Source of the DNA: Planctomycetota bacterium
Lineage (GTDB): Bacteria; Planctomycetota; Phycisphaerae; UBA1845; PWPN01
DNA length: 37,246 nt
Assembly: GCA_022711465.1 (NCBI GenBank)
Contig: JAKLEZ010000043.1
Location: forward strand, 1 to 37,246
Direction of reading: 5' to 3'
Part shown: piece by piece, positions 1 to 9,900 of the stretch
Position numbering within the stretch: the stretch's first letter is position 1
How the letters are laid out: every line of letters begins with the position of its first letter
The notes under the pieces: generated by a model
Database searches by the model: none
What the model was told of the DNA's origin: nothing
The model's input: the letters and a program-made list of their open reading frames with translations, nothing else
Made by a program: the position numbers and the translations under genes

Positions 1-2
1 TG

Positions 3-311
3 CAATCGAAGCTCGACCTGTTGAGCGTCCGTTCCCTCGCCGGCACGCGGCTTCGCGACGGCAGCTACACGTCCACGGCGCTGGGCTATGCCGGCGATGT
101 GCAGGTCACCTTGTCCGTGCGCGAGGGTCGGATGGCCGATATCCAGGTGAAGCACGAGGAGAAGATCGACCAGGGAGCATGCTCCATCATCCCCCAGCGG
201 ATTATCGAAAAGCAGAGCCTGCAGGTCGATGGGATCAGCAGCGCAACCGTGACCACCAGCGCGATCCTCGACGGCACGCTGCAATGCCTCCGCAAGGCAG
301 GGCTTCCGTAA
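3..311 (+). CDS. FMN-binding domain protein, 3' end (partial)
   Basis: The reading frame is open to the left edge, so this is the C-terminal part of a longer gene; an in-frame TTG at 21 is probably not the true start. The visible ~100 residues match an FMN_bind domain as in RnfG, NqrC and NosR: a DGSYTSTALGYAGDVQVTLS-type strand pair, then the flavinylation motif DGISSATVTTS near the C-terminus. The Thr of S-A-T (codon 246-248) is the residue expected to carry covalently attached FMN. Known family role: a flavin carrier on the outer face of the membrane that passes electrons to or from membrane iron-sulfur partners. The next gene starts 15 bases downstream, and the third gene encodes the ApbE enzyme that would attach the FMN, which strongly supports the call. 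The N-terminal part, including any signal or membrane anchor, lies outside the window. Confidence 0.85.
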   Translation, partial: QSKLDLLSVRSLAGTRLRDGSYTSTALGYAGDVQVTLSVREGRMADIQVKHEEKIDQGACSIIPQRIIEKQSLQVDGISSATVTTSAILDGTLQCLRKAGLP

Positions 312-326
312 GGGGGAAGATGCTCC

Positions 327-2084
327 ATGCCCAGGTTCCTTCGACTACCGCGCTCGGCGAATCTCTTCTTTCCCCACCTGAAGCCTCCGGAACGGACCGG
401 GTGGCGAGGAGTATTACACTATCTCCTCACTCGGCTGGGTCCCACATGGCGAAGCTCGCCCGTGCGGCGCATCGCGCAAGCTGTTTGCCTGGCGCTCTTC
501 TTCTATGCGTTCTTCTATGTCTGCTGGCCTTACTCGCAGCAGTTCTCCGCGACGACGCTCAGCGACAAGCAGTGGTTTCCCGTCGAGAGTTTTCTGCTGA
601 TCGACCCGCTCGTGGGCGTCTCGACCGCGCTGGCCGGAAGGGTCCTGAACTGGCCGACGCTGGTGTGGACTGCGGCCATCGTGTTCTTCTGCATTCTGGT
701 TCCACGTGCCTTTTGCGGGTATCTCTGCCCGCTCGGCACGCTGATCGACCTGTTCGACTGGCTGGTGGGGCGCCGCGTCCCAAGATTCCACCTGTCCCCG
801 GAGAGACGAAATGGGCATTGGTGGATTCACATCCGGCACTGCGTACTCGTCTCCGTTCTGGTGGCCTCCCTGGGTGGCGTGCTCCTCTCGGGGTTCGTCT
901 CGGCCATTCCTGTGCTCACGCGAGGTTTGCTCTTCACCGGCGGCCGCTGGCAAGTGGGCCTGATGAAAGGACCGAACCACTTATTGCCCGCTGACTGGAC
1001 ACTCTATGCCTCCGTCATTCTCTTTGCCGGTACGTTTCTGGTCAGCCTGCTCGGCCCACGATTCTGGTGTCGGCGCCTGTGCCCCAGCGGAGCGTTCTTC
1101 TCGCTGCTGAGTCTCTTCCGGTTGGGACAGCGGAAGGTGAAGAACACCTGCATCGGTTGCGGCAAGTGTGTTGAAGTCTGTCCTTTCGATGCGGTCGGCC
1201 AGGACTTTACGACCCGGACAAGCCATTGCACCTTCTGCCAGACGTGCGGAGGGGTTTGTCCGACGGGTTCCATCCAGTTCGTCACACGCTGGCACAAGGA
1301 AGCACTCAAGCCCGCGAATGAGACCTACCCACAAATGTCGCGGAGAGGATTGCTAGCGGCCTCGCTCCTGGGTGCGGCGGCGGCTGCGCCCGAACTGGCG
1401 AAATCGCGGCAGAGTGGCAATCGGCCACGATCGATCCGTCCGCCGGGCAGCGTTCCCGAGCACGAGTTCCTGGCCCTGTGTATCCGCTGCGGAGAGTGCT
1501 TCAAAGTCTGCCCCGGGCCGGTGCTGCATCCGGCGGGTATGGAGTACGGCCTGGGGGCGCTCTGGACGCCAGTGGCGCATCCCGACCACGCCGGCTGCCA
1601 TCAGGATTGTAACTTCTGCACTCAAGTTTGCCCGACCGGAGCCATCCAGCCCCTGGAACTCGTGGTGAAACGCCGGGTTCACATGGGGCTGGCTCGGATC
1701 GACCTGGAAACGTGCCTGCCGTTCCGCAAGGACAAGCTCCGGCAGGACTGCGACCTGTGTTACGTCGAATGCCAGCGTGCCGGGTATGATGCAATCGGGA
1801 TGAAAGAGATCCGCATCGAGCTCAACCCTCCGCCGCCTGAAGGCATGTTCTCCGAGCTCGAACTGGAGTCAATGAGTCGCATTCGAGTTCCCGTGGTCAA
1901 CCCGGAGGCGTGCGTGGGCTGCGGAATCTGCCAGTACCGCTGCCACACGCGGCAAACGGTCCAGAAATCCACTCTCCGGCACAGCGCGATCATCGTGCGG
2001 GCTGAGAACGAACATCGGCTCCTCTCGTTCCCCACCGATCCACGTGACCTGCCTTCGGCGACGAGAAAAGAGAGCGTGGCTTGA
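327..2084 (+). CDS. NapH/NosR-like membrane ferredoxin fused to NapG-like ferredoxin domain
   Basis: 585 residues. The ATG at 327 follows AGGGGG with good spacing. Residues ~45-265 contain several hydrophobic helices and two CxxxCP elements (CGYLCPLG, CRRLCPSG) typical of NapH/NosR/RdxA-type polytopic ferredoxins. Two 4Fe-4S motifs follow: CIGCGKCVEVCP from residue 275 and CTFCQTCGGVCP near 301. At residues ~337-358 there is a twin-arginine-like segment, MSRRGLLAASLLGAAAAAP, and then a second iron-sulfur half: CIRCGECFKVCP from ~385, CNFCTQVCP, CDLCYVEC and CVGCGICQYRC. This C-terminal half resembles NapG. The protein therefore looks like NapH and NapG joined in one chain, with the internal Tat-like stretch as a further membrane segment. 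Likely role (inferred): electron relay between the quinone pool and the adjacent flavoprotein. An assembly fusion of two genes is possible, but the frame is continuous. Confidence 0.85.
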   Translation: MPRFLRLPRSANLFFPHLKPPERTGWRGVLHYLLTRLGPTWRSSPVRRIAQAVCLALFFYAFFYVCWPYSQQFSATTLSDKQWFPVESFLLIDPLVGVSTALAGRVLNWPTLVWTAAIVFFCILVPRAFCGYLCPLGTLIDLFDWLVGRRVPRFHLSPERRNGHWWIHIRHCVLVSVLVASLGGVLLSGFVSAIPVLTRGLLFTGGRWQVGLMKGPNHLLPADWTLYASVILFAGTFLVSLLGPRFWCRRLCPSGAFFSLLSLFRLGQRKVKNTCIGCGKCVEVCPFDAVGQDFTTRTSHCTFCQTCGGVCPTGSIQFVTRWHKEALKPANETYPQMSRRGLLAASLLGAAAAAPELAKSRQSGNRPRSIRPPGSVPEHEFLALCIRCGECFKVCPGPVLHPAGMEYGLGALWTPVAHPDHAGCHQDCNFCTQVCPTGAIQPLELVVKRRVHMGLARIDLETCLPFRKDKLRQDCDLCYVECQRAGYDAIGMKEIRIELNPPPPEGMFSELELESMSRIRVPVVNPEACVGCGICQYRCHTRQTVQKSTLRHSAIIVRAENEHRLLSFPTDPRDLPSATRKESVA

Positions 2085-2185
2085 TCGCGAGGCGAGGAGG
2101 AAGGCTTGTATAAAACGGTACGCGGCCGGCGAGCGTAGCCGAGCGAGATCGAATGGGAAATGCCGGGCAAAAGGGAGCGGTGCTC

Positions 2186-3226
2186 ATGCCTTTGCTGACA
2201 CGCAGAAGAATGCTCACGACCGCATTAGGTGGAGTCGGCGCCTGGGGATTATGGAAGGGACGAAGTTCCCCTCAATGCGACCAGCGGGCAGGTCAGAAGA
2301 CCTTACGGCCGGACGCCGCTCCGGGCATTTTCGTCCGGACGGGACGCGCGCTGGGAACGGCTGTCTCGATCAGCGTCCTCCACCACGATCAGCAGGTTGC
2401 GGATCGGGCCACGGCTGAAGCGTTCGCGGAGCTTGGCCGGATCGAGGATGTGCTGAGCCTGTACCGTCCGGACAGCCAAGTGAGCCGCCTCAATCGCGAG
2501 GGGGTTCTCGAAGATGCTCATCTCCACTTACAGAAGGTGCTGACCGCCTCCCTGACCATGTCGCGCCAGACCGGCGGGGCATTCGATGTTACTGTTCAGC
2601 CGCTCTGGGAAACCTATGCGGCAGCGGCCGGGCTAACTCGACTCCCGGCAGACGAAGAGATCGAGGCAGCGCGGAGACGAGTGGATTGGCGGGAGATCAG
2701 CCTGTCGGGTTCGCGCGTGGAGCTGAGGCGGCCCGGAATGGCCGTTACCTTCAACGGCATCGCCCAGGGATATGCTACGGACCGGGTGAAGGCCGTGCTG
2801 CAGGAGCAGGGCATCCGGCAGGCGCTCGTGGACATCGGCGAAATCGGCGCGATGGGCGAAAAACCCGGCGGCGAGCCCTGGAAGGTCGGCATCCAGCACC
2901 CGCGCGTGGCGGACGCGTACGTGTGCGTGGCTCAACTGAAGGAGAGGAGCCTGGCGACGTCCGGCGATTATGCCACCATCTTCAGTGAGGATCATCGCGA
3001 TCATCACATTTTCGATCCGGCCACCGGCCGGTCACCCACGGAGTTCGCCAGCGTTTCGGTGGCCGCGACGACGACGATGGCGGCCGACGCGCTGTCCACC
3101 GCGATATTCGTGCTCGGATACGGGAAGGGAATGGAGCTGACTCGGAGCACGCCGGGGGCCGACGTCCTCTTCGTCTTCAAGGATGGTTCCGTCATGTCGA
3201 CCGAGGGCTTTCCTCGGGCGGTCTGA
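2186..3226 (+). CDS. apbE: FAD:protein FMN transferase (ApbE family)
   Basis: 346 residues from the ATG at 2186, chosen because AAGGGAG lies 8 bases upstream and the protein then begins MPLLTRRRML with a Tat-like export signal; an in-frame ATG at 2153 lacks a ribosome binding site. ApbE enzymes use FAD and divalent metal to transfer FMN onto a Thr of FMN_bind proteins. Family motifs are visible: TFNGIAQGYATD near residue 188 (usual form DLGGIAKGYAVD), ALVDIGEIGAMG just after it, HHIFDPATGR near 272, and TMAADALSTAIFVLG near 297, which carries the conserved metal-binding Asp/Thr region. It sits just after the FMN_bind and ferredoxin genes, so the first gene of the window is the obvious substrate. 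The loss of the usual DxGG in the first motif (here FNG) is a modest deviation. No lipobox is seen, so it is probably a soluble or membrane-tethered exported protein. Confidence 0.92.
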   Translation: MPLLTRRRMLTTALGGVGAWGLWKGRSSPQCDQRAGQKTLRPDAAPGIFVRTGRALGTAVSISVLHHDQQVADRATAEAFAELGRIEDVLSLYRPDSQVSRLNREGVLEDAHLHLQKVLTASLTMSRQTGGAFDVTVQPLWETYAAAAGLTRLPADEEIEAARRRVDWREISLSGSRVELRRPGMAVTFNGIAQGYATDRVKAVLQEQGIRQALVDIGEIGAMGEKPGGEPWKVGIQHPRVADAYVCVAQLKERSLATSGDYATIFSEDHRDHHIFDPATGRSPTEFASVSVAATTTMAADALSTAIFVLGYGKGMELTRSTPGADVLFVFKDGSVMSTEGFPRAV

Positions 3227-3314
3227 TGTTGGCACGAGATTCTCTTCTGATCCGGAGGCCATGTAGAAGGAGGCTGGGGAAGAGGCCGCCAGGGGGGTTC
3301 GAGAAGGAGACATC

Positions 3315-6032
3315 ATGAGCGCACTTGGACGGGCGGGATGGTTCGGTCTGCTGGCGCTGGGCATCGGGTATGTGGGCCTGCCGGTCCTCGCGTATGAGGG
3401 ACAACGAGCCAACTCGGTGCTCCTGAATGGCAAGTGGGAGTTTGCCAAGGGAGCGGGGGATGAACAGGCGGAAACGACCGCCGGCCAGCAGCGGCTGGAC
3501 TGGAAACCGGTGACGTTGCCGGGGCCGTTCATGAAATGGAGTCAGGAAGCGGCCCACCAGACCAGGTTCGTCTGGGCCCGGAGGCGGTTTGAGATCACCC
3601 CGGCTCAGGCCGCCACCCTGGCCGTATTGCGATGGAATCGCATCGCCTGCGGCGCGGAGGCGTTTATCAACGGTCGGAAGGTGGGCGAGAACGAACCGAC
3701 GGGTCCCTTCCAGGTCCTCATCCGCCCGGGCGTGCTCAAGGCTGGCGAGAACCAGGTTGTGCTGAAGATCCGCGGCGGGGCCGGCGTGCGCAAGAGTCGC
3801 AGCGGCAATGCACTCATCCCGGCGGGTTTCGGCGTGGGGATGCCGGAGGTGACCGACGACGTGTGGATCGACTTCGCCGACGGCGCTTACATGAAATGGG
3901 TGCTGGCGATACCGGATTTGGCGGGCAGTCGGGTGAAGATCCGCGTCACGCCAGCCGGACTCGAGCGCCTGGACGATCTCAATATTGCCGCTTCGGTGAA
4001 GCCCTGGCCGGATCGAAAAGTCGTGGGGCAGGGCCAGGCACCGGCCAGGCTGGTGCCCGACCCGGATCCGCTCGGAGGCGAGCACTTCTACGTGGAAGTC
4101 CCGATGCCGGGCTTCCAGCCCTGGGCGTATGAGCAGTGCCCGCTCTACATCGCCAACGTGAAACTCACCATGAACGGGCGGTTGCTGGACGAGCTGAACT
4201 TCCGGTTCGGCATGCGCGAGATCGGCGTGAAGGACCGCAATTACGGGCTGAACGGGAAGAACCTGTGGCTGCGCGGGTCAAACCTCGTGTTCGAGTGGAA
4301 CTGGGGGGATACCATCACCGGCCATGAGAAGGATTACCTGGTGACCGAGGCGCGGGAGATGAGCATGAACTCCTTCCGCACGCATACCCAGCCGCCGCCG
4401 AGGCTCTGGTGCGATGTCTGCGACGCGCACGGCACGATGATCCTGGCCGAATTCCCAGTGCTCTTCAACTACCAGGACTACAAGTTCACACCGGAAGAGT
4501 GGGAGATCTGGCACCGCAACTGCCTGCTCGATGCCGCCGGCTGGATGGCCCGGCTGTGGAACCATCCATCGGTCATCATGTGGGTCTTGTCCAACGAATC
4601 CCGGAACGACGATCAATGGGAAGAAGGACCGTTTCAGGATTTCGTCAACCGGCTCGATCCCACCCGGCCGACAATGCGGACCGGCCACACAACCCGAGAG
4701 AATTTCGATCTGCATCCCTGCGGCAATGTCACCGAGACCGATGAAGGCCATCTTCAGCAGTCCATCTCGAGCTGGTTCAAGGAGGCCGGCGATCGCACCA
4801 CGACCGTCAGTGAGTACATGAACGATTTCGGCCACCCGCGCACGCAGTGGACCGGGGTGGATGACCGGCTTGCGAATGACTTGGCTGTCGCTCAGATCGG
4901 GGCCGAACACACTGAGACCATGCGACGCGCGCGGGTGGACGCGATCCTGCCGTACATGTATGCCGGGTGGACGCGGACACGTCAGGCGGCCCGTGTCCAT
5001 GAGAACGAGAAGGGCAACGCCGTCTGGAAGGCCGGCTACGCTGCTCCGCAGTCGGCCGCCTGGCACAGCTCGCTCTCGCCGGTCTTGGCCAGCCTCGATC
5101 TGTTCGACGCGAGTTACCTGACCGGCCAGCAAGTTACCACCGATCTTCATCTGATCAACGACTCGTGGCACGAAGCCAAAATCCACGTCGATCTTCTGTT
5201 GACGAAGGAGTGCCCGGAACTCATACCCGAAGCCAAGTGCTTCGACCAGCCGGTGAGCCGGTGGAGCTTCGACTTCGTGCTGAAGGCGGATTCCATCGAA
5301 AAGACTCCCGTTACCTGGAGACTGCCGGAGGGAGAGGGGAACTATTGGCTTACCGCCCGCACGACCGGGATCTCCGGCCGGCCGGTTCTCAGCCAGCGGT
5401 TCGTGCGTGCCATCAAGCCGCCGGTTGTGCCCGAAGCGGCCAGGCAGCGAACATTCGTCGTGCTCGGAGGCGGCGATGCCACGCGAGCGTTCTTCGACTC
5501 ACGGGGACTGCGCACGTCCGAGCGGCTCGAAGAGCTGTCGCCCGGGCGGGACGTGGTGGTCATTTGGAATGCCGCCCACCTGACCAATGAGATCAAACAC
5601 CGCGCGAAGGCTCTCTGCGCCTTCGCTGGCAGCGGCGGGCGAGTAATCGTCCTTTCAACGTCCGTCTGGAACTGGCCGGAGCTGTGTGAAGTGACGATTC
5701 GCCACGAGGACCGGTTCTCACGCGTCTTCCCGCATAATGACGTGCAGCATCCCATGCTCGCGGGCATCGACCCACAGTGGCTGGTCCGGTGGAACGGCCT
5801 GCCGGGTACGGTGGGGGTCGGTCGGGTCCAAGGTCCGGCCATGGCTCGCGCCCAGAAGATTTTGTGGGCGAAGGATTCGGAGACCACGATTACAGCCCTG
5901 GTCCCCGCCGCCGAGGGCGAGGGCAGATTGCTGTTCACCCAGCTTGATCTGCAAAGCCGCCTGGATCGCTCCAAACCCAGCTACGATCCCGTTGCCGAGC
6001 GCATCCTGCTCAACCTGCTGGGACGTTTCTGA
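3315..6032 (+). CDS. Secreted glycoside hydrolase family 2 protein
   Basis: 905 residues. The ATG at 3315 follows GAAGGAGA. A signal peptide is visible (hydrophobic GWFGLLALGIGYVGLPVLA). Residues ~35-160 form the jelly-roll sugar-binding domain of GH2 (LLNGKWEFAKG, FINGRKVGENEPTGPF, LKAGENQVVLKIRG). An immunoglobulin-like domain and a TIM barrel follow. In the barrel, MWVLSNES places the acid/base Glu at residue 428, and TVSEYMNDFG places the probable nucleophile Glu at residue 500, at the usual GH2 spacing. Residues ~710-905 are an extra alpha/beta domain (TFVVLGGGDATRAFF, DVVVIWNAAHL, GGRVIVLS) resembling a GATase-like/Rossmann accessory module. The substrate cannot be read from sequence: beta-galactosidase, beta-glucuronidase and beta-mannosidase-like activities are all possible. 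It is first in a close plus-strand run; the next gene starts 12 bases after its stop. Confidence 0.9.
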   Translation: MSALGRAGWFGLLALGIGYVGLPVLAYEGQRANSVLLNGKWEFAKGAGDEQAETTAGQQRLDWKPVTLPGPFMKWSQEAAHQTRFVWARRRFEITPAQAATLAVLRWNRIACGAEAFINGRKVGENEPTGPFQVLIRPGVLKAGENQVVLKIRGGAGVRKSRSGNALIPAGFGVGMPEVTDDVWIDFADGAYMKWVLAIPDLAGSRVKIRVTPAGLERLDDLNIAASVKPWPDRKVVGQGQAPARLVPDPDPLGGEHFYVEVPMPGFQPWAYEQCPLYIANVKLTMNGRLLDELNFRFGMREIGVKDRNYGLNGKNLWLRGSNLVFEWNWGDTITGHEKDYLVTEAREMSMNSFRTHTQPPPRLWCDVCDAHGTMILAEFPVLFNYQDYKFTPEEWEIWHRNCLLDAAGWMARLWNHPSVIMWVLSNESRNDDQWEEGPFQDFVNRLDPTRPTMRTGHTTRENFDLHPCGNVTETDEGHLQQSISSWFKEAGDRTTTVSEYMNDFGHPRTQWTGVDDRLANDLAVAQIGAEHTETMRRARVDAILPYMYAGWTRTRQAARVHENEKGNAVWKAGYAAPQSAAWHSSLSPVLASLDLFDASYLTGQQVTTDLHLINDSWHEAKIHVDLLLTKECPELIPEAKCFDQPVSRWSFDFVLKADSIEKTPVTWRLPEGEGNYWLTARTTGISGRPVLSQRFVRAIKPPVVPEAARQRTFVVLGGGDATRAFFDSRGLRTSERLEELSPGRDVVVIWNAAHLTNEIKHRAKALCAFAGSGGRVIVLSTSVWNWPELCEVTIRHEDRFSRVFPHNDVQHPMLAGIDPQWLVRWNGLPGTVGVGRVQGPAMARAQKILWAKDSETTITALVPAAEGEGRLLFTQLDLQSRLDRSKPSYDPVAERILLNLLGRF

Positions 6033-6044
6033 GGAGAATCATTG

Positions 6045-6917
6045 ATGAACAACATTGCCGCGTGGCGGATCGGATCATGGGCGGCCATGATGGTGGTGGT
6101 GAGCCGGGGCCTTGCCGCCGGGGAGCCTTGGCACGCTGCCGATCAGCCGGAGCTCAAGCAGACCCTGGAGCAGGCGCCAACGCTGCAGACCGAGTCGCTG
6201 GGTGAGCCGGCACGGGGCGTGAACGTCTGGGAGCGCTGGCTGGTGCCCAACCCCGACGGCAAACGCTGGGATGTCCTCCAGGTTTATTTCAAGGAGTATT
6301 ACGGACCGACGTGGCTGTGCGTGTTCGACCTGGGCACCGGCCAAGCGAGGAAGCAGCGCTTGCCGGACGATCACCAGTTCTACCTCTCCGGCCGGGCGCT
6401 CGCGTTCGACGGCAAGTACTACGTCGCCACCCCGTGCCGAAGAACGTGGAGCATGGATCTGTTCGTTTACGACGTGGGCGCGCAGAAGCTCGTGCGCGAG
6501 ATCGTCCCGGTGGCGAAAGCACGGACCACTGGGCTTATCACGGAAGTTGCGTCTGGGCGCTTACTCGGATTGACCTCCGACCCCGAGCACCCTGACCGCA
6601 GCGTCCTCTACGGGGTGGACGTGGTCACAGGCCAGATGTTGTTCGCCAAGGCCCTGCCGTCGCCGGTCTCGACGGATGCTTACTGGCCGCACTGGGTGGA
6701 CCTTTCGTATGAGTACCATGCTTTCGCGCGTGGCCCGGATGGCTTTGTGTGGACGTATCTCAAGGACGTTCTGGTGCGCACTGACCCGAAAGATGCCAGC
6801 GTACACATGGTGGGCAAGCTCAATCCGGTCGGCTGGCCGACCTTCGTCGGCCGTGATCTGTATTTGGCCGGCAGCGAGCAGTTGCGGCGCATTCGCAACA
6901 TCGCCCCGGCTCACTGA
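6045..6917 (+). CDS. Secreted beta-propeller-like protein, function unknown
   Basis: 290 residues. The ATG at 6045 is preceded by GAGGAG at 6031; an in-frame TTG at 6042 is an unlikely start. The N-terminus has a signal peptide (WAAMMVVVSRGLAAGE). The rest consists of recurring beta-sheet stretches with blade-like patterns (WLCVFDLGTGQARKQRLP, MDLFVYDVGAQKLVREI, SVLYGVDVVTGQMLF, FVWTYLKDVLVRTDP), typical of WD40/NHL/PQQ-like propellers. No catalytic motif is evident. At this length it would form only about four to five blades, so it may be a short propeller or need a partner. It lies 12 bases after the GH2 gene and 15 bases before the GH123-like gene, which suggests a single transcript. A carbohydrate-binding or lyase accessory role is possible but unproven. 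Confidence 0.7.
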   Translation: MNNIAAWRIGSWAAMMVVVSRGLAAGEPWHAADQPELKQTLEQAPTLQTESLGEPARGVNVWERWLVPNPDGKRWDVLQVYFKEYYGPTWLCVFDLGTGQARKQRLPDDHQFYLSGRALAFDGKYYVATPCRRTWSMDLFVYDVGAQKLVREIVPVAKARTTGLITEVASGRLLGLTSDPEHPDRSVLYGVDVVTGQMLFAKALPSPVSTDAYWPHWVDLSYEYHAFARGPDGFVWTYLKDVLVRTDPKDASVHMVGKLNPVGWPTFVGRDLYLAGSEQLRRIRNIAPAH

Positions 6918-6932
6918 TGCGGGAGACAGTCC

Positions 6933-9900
6933 ATGAGAAGACGATGGCTGGGCATGCTGTTGGGGGTTGGTGTCGCTGCGTCTATCCAGGACCTTCATGC
7001 TGCGGATGGTCTCCCCTCAGGTGACGCGGGCGTCAAACGCCAGGCGGTCAGAGTGGCCGCGTTCCAGTTCGGCACGCCCACCTCCGCCGCCCGTGCCGGC
7101 TTCACCAAGGTGACGATCGGGGAGGCCTTCACTCCCGAAAAGGGCTACGGCTTCCAATCGACTCAAGATCTGAAGGCATTCGACCGCGGAGGATCCGAGA
7201 TTACCCTGCCCAAGGATAGTCACACCGCCTCGACCTACGGTGCGTATCGAACCACATCAGATCTGACTTGCGCGCTCATCGAGGGCCGGGCTGATAACAG
7301 CTTCGAGGTGGCCGTGCCGGAGGGCGAGTACACCGTCTGGCTCATTGCCAGCGACGCCGAGTGGGATCCCCCGCTCTTCGAAGTGTGGGCAAACGGCCAG
7401 AAGAAACTCGACGTGCGCGTCCCGCGGGCAAGATTCGTCTTCATGGAGTCCTTCCAGGCCCGCGCGGCCGACGGGCAATTACGGATCGAGTTCAAAGGCC
7501 CGCATGGCTGGATTCTGAACGGTCTGGTCATCGGCCAAGACGGGCCGGAGCTGGCGCAGGTGGTCACCACTCTTGAACGTGACATCTTCTTCCTGACCCA
7601 ATCGGAACTGCCCAACTGGAAGGAGGCAAAGCCGGAGCCCGCCCCTCCCCAGCTTGACTGGAGCGCGGCCGAGTTGGAAAGAGGCTATGTGGTTGTCCCT
7701 GTTGATGACACCGTGTCGGTCACGCCGACTTTCGTACCCGCGCGAGCGTCCATCGGAAGACCGCTGACCGCCTTCGCCACCCCGGGCGAGTTCGAGCCCG
7801 CCAGCTTCTGTGTTCTCTCCCGCAAGGACCTGGGGCCTGTAGCCCTGGAGCTATCCGACTTCATTGCCGAGAAAGACGGCCAGACCATCCCGCGGCAGAA
7901 CGTGAAGGTCGGAATCGTTCGCTGCTGGCCCCAGCGCATCAGCGGCTGGGGTGGAAAAGGCGAATACTACGTCGTGCCGGAGATGATCGAAACGCCCGCG
8001 GGCCGCCACTCCAGTGTCGCAGCCGGCCAGGTCAAGCAGTGGTGGCTGACCGTGCGCGTGCCGCCTGACGCTCCGGCCGGGCGCTACCGGATGTCCCTCA
8101 CGTTCCGGCCGGAGAAGGCACCCCCGACCACCCTCGAGTGGCGTCTGCTGGTGCTGCCTTTCGAGCTGATCCGCCCACCCGACAAACACTGGGGAACCTG
8201 GCTGGAGAGCTTCCCGCCGGTCGGAGGGCTCAGGGGCCCGGAGCGGCGCGGACGAAATACCCCCGCCGAGCAGGCCCGCCTCGTCAAGGCCGACCTGGCC
8301 GACTACCGCGAGCACGGCTTCGACCTGGCCATCTTCAATTTCTACTTCGGCGTGAAAGAAAACCCCGACGGGACTTTCACCTACGATATATCCGCGCTGG
8401 CCCGCGACCTCGAGTACTGGAAAACGCTCGGCTCCAGCACGCCCGTCCCGATGGGTTGCGAGTTCACACTCCGCAACCTCGAATATGGCCTCGCTGAGCC
8501 CGGAAAGAAACACGTCCCCGGCACGTTCAGCCCCAAGGCGCATCGGGCGATCGTCGGCCTGATTCGGTACATCCACGACGAAGCCCAGCGCCACGGCTGG
8601 CCCAAGCTGTACTTCTATCCAATCGATGAACCCGGCAACAACAAGACCGAAAATCGCATGCTCTTCGCCGAAAACGTCCTCGGCTTTGTCCACGAGGTGC
8701 CCGGCTGCCAGACCGCCACCACGCTGACGGCCGGCGACCTCCAGCGGCTGGGCGATCGCGTGGACGTGCGCATTTATGCTTACGGCCATTACAGCCGCAA
8801 CAGAGTCCTCCAGGAAGTCCGGCAGGGCCATCCCTTCTGGTATTACGAGAATGGGATGTTCTACGGACACAGCACGGTTGCTTCGCGAGGCCTGACCGGC
8901 TTCGAGTTCCTGCGCTCGGGTGCGGAAGTGGCCACCGCCTGGGGCTTCGACGCTATCGAGGCCAATCCGTACAACGATTTCGACGGCGGGCACAAGGATT
9001 GGAACGTGATCTTCCCCGGTGTGGACGGGCCAATCCCGACCATCTATTGGGAACTCTGCCGTGAGGGGGTGGATGACTGCCGGTATGTGGCCACCCTGCA
9101 GCAGAAGATCGCGCAGGCCAGAACACAAGGCAATAAGGAAGCTGCTGACCGAGCCGAACGCGTCCTGGCGCCGCTGCTCGATCCCGACGCTCAGCCCATC
9201 GAAAACCCCCTGGCCTTCACCCGTTATCGCTGGCGCCTGGCCCGTGAGATCCTCTATCTTCTGGACGACCGGGAGCTGTCACTCTCATTCCCGGCGGTCG
9301 TCACCACGACGACCGCGCCGGAGAAGACCGGCCCCAATCTGATTACCGACCCCTCTTTCGAGGCTGGCCCGCAGGCCGGCGGCTTTCCCGTTCCTTCCTA
9401 CCACGCTGACGATCCATCCTTGAAGCCGGAAGACAAACCCGTGGGCGCATTGAGCGTAACCAACGAAGTCGCTCATTCAGGTCGATATGCGTTGAAATGG
9501 GATTTCAGCAAGGCGGTCGGCAAAGGCCATGTCTATGATGGCAAGCACTATCTCATCGTGAACGTCCAGGTGCCCCCAGAGGCGGCCAGGCAGTTGCGCG
9601 GCCAGCGCGTCAGAGTCGGCTACTGGTTCCGGCTCGGCGGCGGAGCAGCGGTGCCGGGCATGACACTCCGCCAATCGGGCAAGGACGGCTACCTGGGCGG
9701 GATCAGCTACACCGGCGGCGTGGAAGACCCGGCCGTCTGGAACCACTTCGTCGCTGAGGACCGGCTGCGCACCGACTTCGATAGCCTCGACATTCACATC
9801 TCCTGCCCCGTTCCGGATGACGCGGAGGTGGCCCGGAAGTCGCTCTTCTACATCGACGAGGTGTCGCTGCAAGCCATCGAGGAGCCGCCCATGGCCGTCT

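Noticed and set aside
2101..2120. TATAAA at 2109 before apbE as a promoter -10
   Set aside because: The nearest -35-like element (TTGATC at 2081) is 22 bases away, which is too far; the gene is more likely read from the upstream operon promoter.
7851..9128. A 425-codon minus-strand frame inside the GH123-like gene
   Set aside because: Shadow of a well-supported gene; it has no signal peptide, family motif or ribosome binding site.
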